DNA of 8,119 nt from Gammaproteobacteria bacterium (GTDB taxonomy: Bacteria; Pseudomonadota; Gammaproteobacteria; JAJDOJ01). The translations under genes and the position numbers were made by a program. A model generated the notes under the pieces. It worked only from the letters and a program-made list of their open reading frames with translations, searched no databases and was not told the DNA's origin. Below, piece after piece: positions 5,979 to 8,119 of this stretch. Position 1 is the stretch's first letter. Each line of letters begins with the position of its first letter. The DNA lies in assembly GCA_027030565.1 (NCBI GenBank), contig JALVEU010000303.1, positions 1-8,119 of the forward strand. Reading direction: 5' to 3'.

Positions 5979-5997
5979 ACACCCGGTATGTGGGTGT
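5979..5997 (-). other. small hairpin directly after the tuf stop
   Basis: Two bases after the tuf TAG, the transcript can form a 6-bp stem ACACCC/GGGTGT (5992-5997 with 5979-5984) around a 7-base loop. No T tract follows; the next bases are ATCCGG. It therefore does not look like an intrinsic terminator, and read-through into rpsJ 63 bases downstream of tuf is likely. It could be an mRNA processing or stability element. Confidence 0.3.
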
Positions 5998-5998
5998 G

Positions 5999-7192
<1,194 letters not shown>

Positions 7193-7305
7193 CGTCAAAT
7201 ATCCACTGTCGGTTGTCCTTCAAGAAGCCGATCCCTCGCTGCGGCGGCGTGCGGCCCAGTGAGACATGCGGGCTACCACACCGGCGTCTCGATCATGCAA
7301 TACGT

Positions 7306-7328
7306 CTTGGGGCGGATGCCCGTCCAAG
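7306..7328 (-). other. hairpin in the tuf leader
   Basis: Between tRNA-Thr and tuf the minus-strand transcript can form CTTGG/CCAAG (7324-7328 with 7306-7310) stacked on CGG/CCG (7320-7322 with 7313-7315), with a 4-base loop and a small asymmetric internal loop. It has no T run after it, so it is not an intrinsic terminator. It may mark a processing site separating the tRNAs from the tuf mRNA, but this is inference from position only. The rest of the 181-base leader shows nothing I can name. Confidence 0.35.
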
Positions 7329-7373
7329 CACCCGCCCCGGAGGCGGCGTCAAGCCGCACACCTCGCTTCCGTA

Positions 7374-7449
<76 letters not shown>

Positions 7450-7495
7450 CGAAATCGCTTCGGGCCGCCTGCGAGCCACGACGACCCGACTCACA

Positions 7496-7569
<74 letters not shown>

Positions 7570-7813
7570 AGACCCAGTAAAGATTCTTCCGATACCGCCT
7601 GCAAAACACGCCAAATACCGGCTGCGGCTCGCCCTTGCTGGCTCCTTCACCCACCCGAAGCACGGCTCCGGATGCCTCCATACAGCCTGTGGCCGACCTC
7701 CCGAGACTCGTCTTCGGTCCGCCAAGGACCCTCGTGCCCACGGTCCCCAATTTTCTGTACCGGTTGTCCCGCATGGCCGAGCGGTGGGCCCACGTCCACC
7801 CTGACGCAAACGC

Positions 7814-7898
7814 TGGTGGAGGGGGGAGGATTCGAACCTCCGAAGGCTGAGCCAGCAGATTTACAGTCTGCCCCCTTTGGCCACTCGGGAACCCCTCC
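7814..7898 (-). tRNA. tyrT: tRNA-Tyr (anticodon GTA)
   Basis: This is an 85-base class II tRNA with a long variable arm. The acceptor stem pairs GGAGGGG (7892-7898) with CCCCTCC (7818-7824), followed by discriminator A and an encoded CCA (7814-7816). The anticodon stem GCAGA/TCTGC encloses the loop CTGTAAA with anticodon GTA at 7862-7864. The T arm carries the GTTCGAATC loop. Length and sequence closely follow E. coli tRNA-Tyr. It is the first gene of the tRNA-tuf transcript and sits just downstream of the promoter at 7913-7941. E. coli has a tRNA-Thr gene (thrU) in front of tRNA-Tyr in the tufB operon; none is present here. Confidence 0.97.
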
Positions 7899-7912
7899 CG
7901 GAAAGCTGGAGG

Positions 7913-7941
7913 ATTCTGCTGCAGCCCGCCAGGGATGTCAA
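7913..7941 (-). promoter_or_regulatory. sigma-70 promoter of the tRNA-Tyr/Gly/Thr-tuf operon
   Basis: On the minus strand a perfect -35 box TTGACA (7936-7941) is followed by a 17-base spacer and the hexamer CAGAAT (7913-7918), which matches the TATAAT consensus at 4 of 6 positions. Transcription would start about 7 bases further on, near 7906, giving a leader of roughly 7-8 bases before the mature 5' end of tRNA-Tyr at 7898. That is a normal arrangement for a stable-RNA operon with RNase P processing. No A/T-rich UP element is visible upstream, where the DNA is GC-rich. The boxes and spacing are seen directly; promoter activity is inferred. Confidence 0.75.
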
Positions 7942-8119
7942 CCGCCCATCGGAGGCGTCGCGGGAGCGTGGACCGATCGAGCTCAACAGACGCATAACTG
8001 CAAGGTCACCGCGACGCCGATCACGAAACCCGTGCCTCGCATGGCCCCGGGAAGCGAAGCACTGGTAGGATGGGCACGCCGCTCCGGCTCCCGCCGCCGC
8101 AGGATCCGGCAACCTACCT

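Noticed and set aside
7293..7340. A promoter before tuf (TTGGAC with TATTGC)
   Set aside because: The spacing is 19 bases and both boxes are poor, so it is not distinguishable from chance.
7771..7790. A plus-strand stretch resembling a class II tRNA D arm (ATGGCCGAGCGGT)
   Set aside because: No matching acceptor stem, anticodon arm or T arm follows; the next tRNA signals belong to minus-strand tRNA-Tyr.
7861..8112. An 83-codon minus-strand frame upstream of and into tRNA-Tyr
   Set aside because: It overlaps the tRNA gene and its promoter and shows no family signature.
8070..8119. Possible plus-strand gene start (ATG at 8070 after GGTAGG) running off the window
   Set aside because: Only about 16 codons are visible, they match nothing I know, and no promoter is evident, so it cannot be supported.

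Overview
The window is a ribosomal-protein locus read entirely from the minus strand, so transcription runs from high to low coordinates. In transcription order it holds a tRNA cluster (Tyr-GTA, Gly-TCC, Thr-GGT), tuf (EF-Tu), and then the S10 operon and the start of the spc operon: rpsJ, rplC, rplD, rplW, rplB, rpsS, rplV, rpsC, rplP, rpmC, rpsQ, rplN and a rplX cut off by the window edge. Every long plus-strand reading frame is an antisense shadow of these genes. I see no mobile element, CRISPR array or plus-strand gene that I can support.

The organism looks like a GC-rich gammaproteobacterium. The tRNA-Tyr/Gly/Thr-tuf block is the tufB arrangement of beta- and gammaproteobacteria. All three tRNA genes encode their CCA end. 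The EF-Tu sequence around residues 180-225 resembles gammaproteobacterial rather than betaproteobacterial EF-Tu as I remember them. The ribosomal proteins match E. coli closely in length and motifs. A position near Ectothiorhodospiraceae, Chromatiales or Xanthomonadales is only a guess.

Layout: 7899-8119 is upstream flank with a good sigma-70 promoter for the tRNA operon (TTGACA, 17 bases, CAGAAT). The tRNAs and their spacers lie at 7374-7898, and a 181-base tuf leader follows. tuf ends 63 bases before rpsJ. Between rpsJ and rplC is an unusually long 224-base spacer (5397-5620) packed with inverted repeats and a candidate extended -10 promoter. From rplC to rplX the genes are tightly packed, with gaps of 5-36 bases and two ATGA stop/start overlaps (rplD/rplW and rpmC/rpsQ).

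The products work together in translation. EF-Tu delivers charged tRNAs, S10, S19, S3 and S17 build the 30S subunit, and L3, L4, L23, L2, L22, L16, L29, L14 and L24 build the 50S subunit.

Two things deserve attention. First, the tufB-type upstream context (tRNAs) is joined through a single tuf gene to the tufA-type downstream context (rpsJ and the S10 operon), without secE-nusG-rplKAJL-rpoBC-rpsL-rpsG-fusA between them. This is either a real rearrangement or an assembly collapse across two identical tuf copies. Second, the rpsJ-rplC spacer can form mutually exclusive RNA structures like those of a regulated leader, in a place where the classical E. coli S10 leader does not lie.
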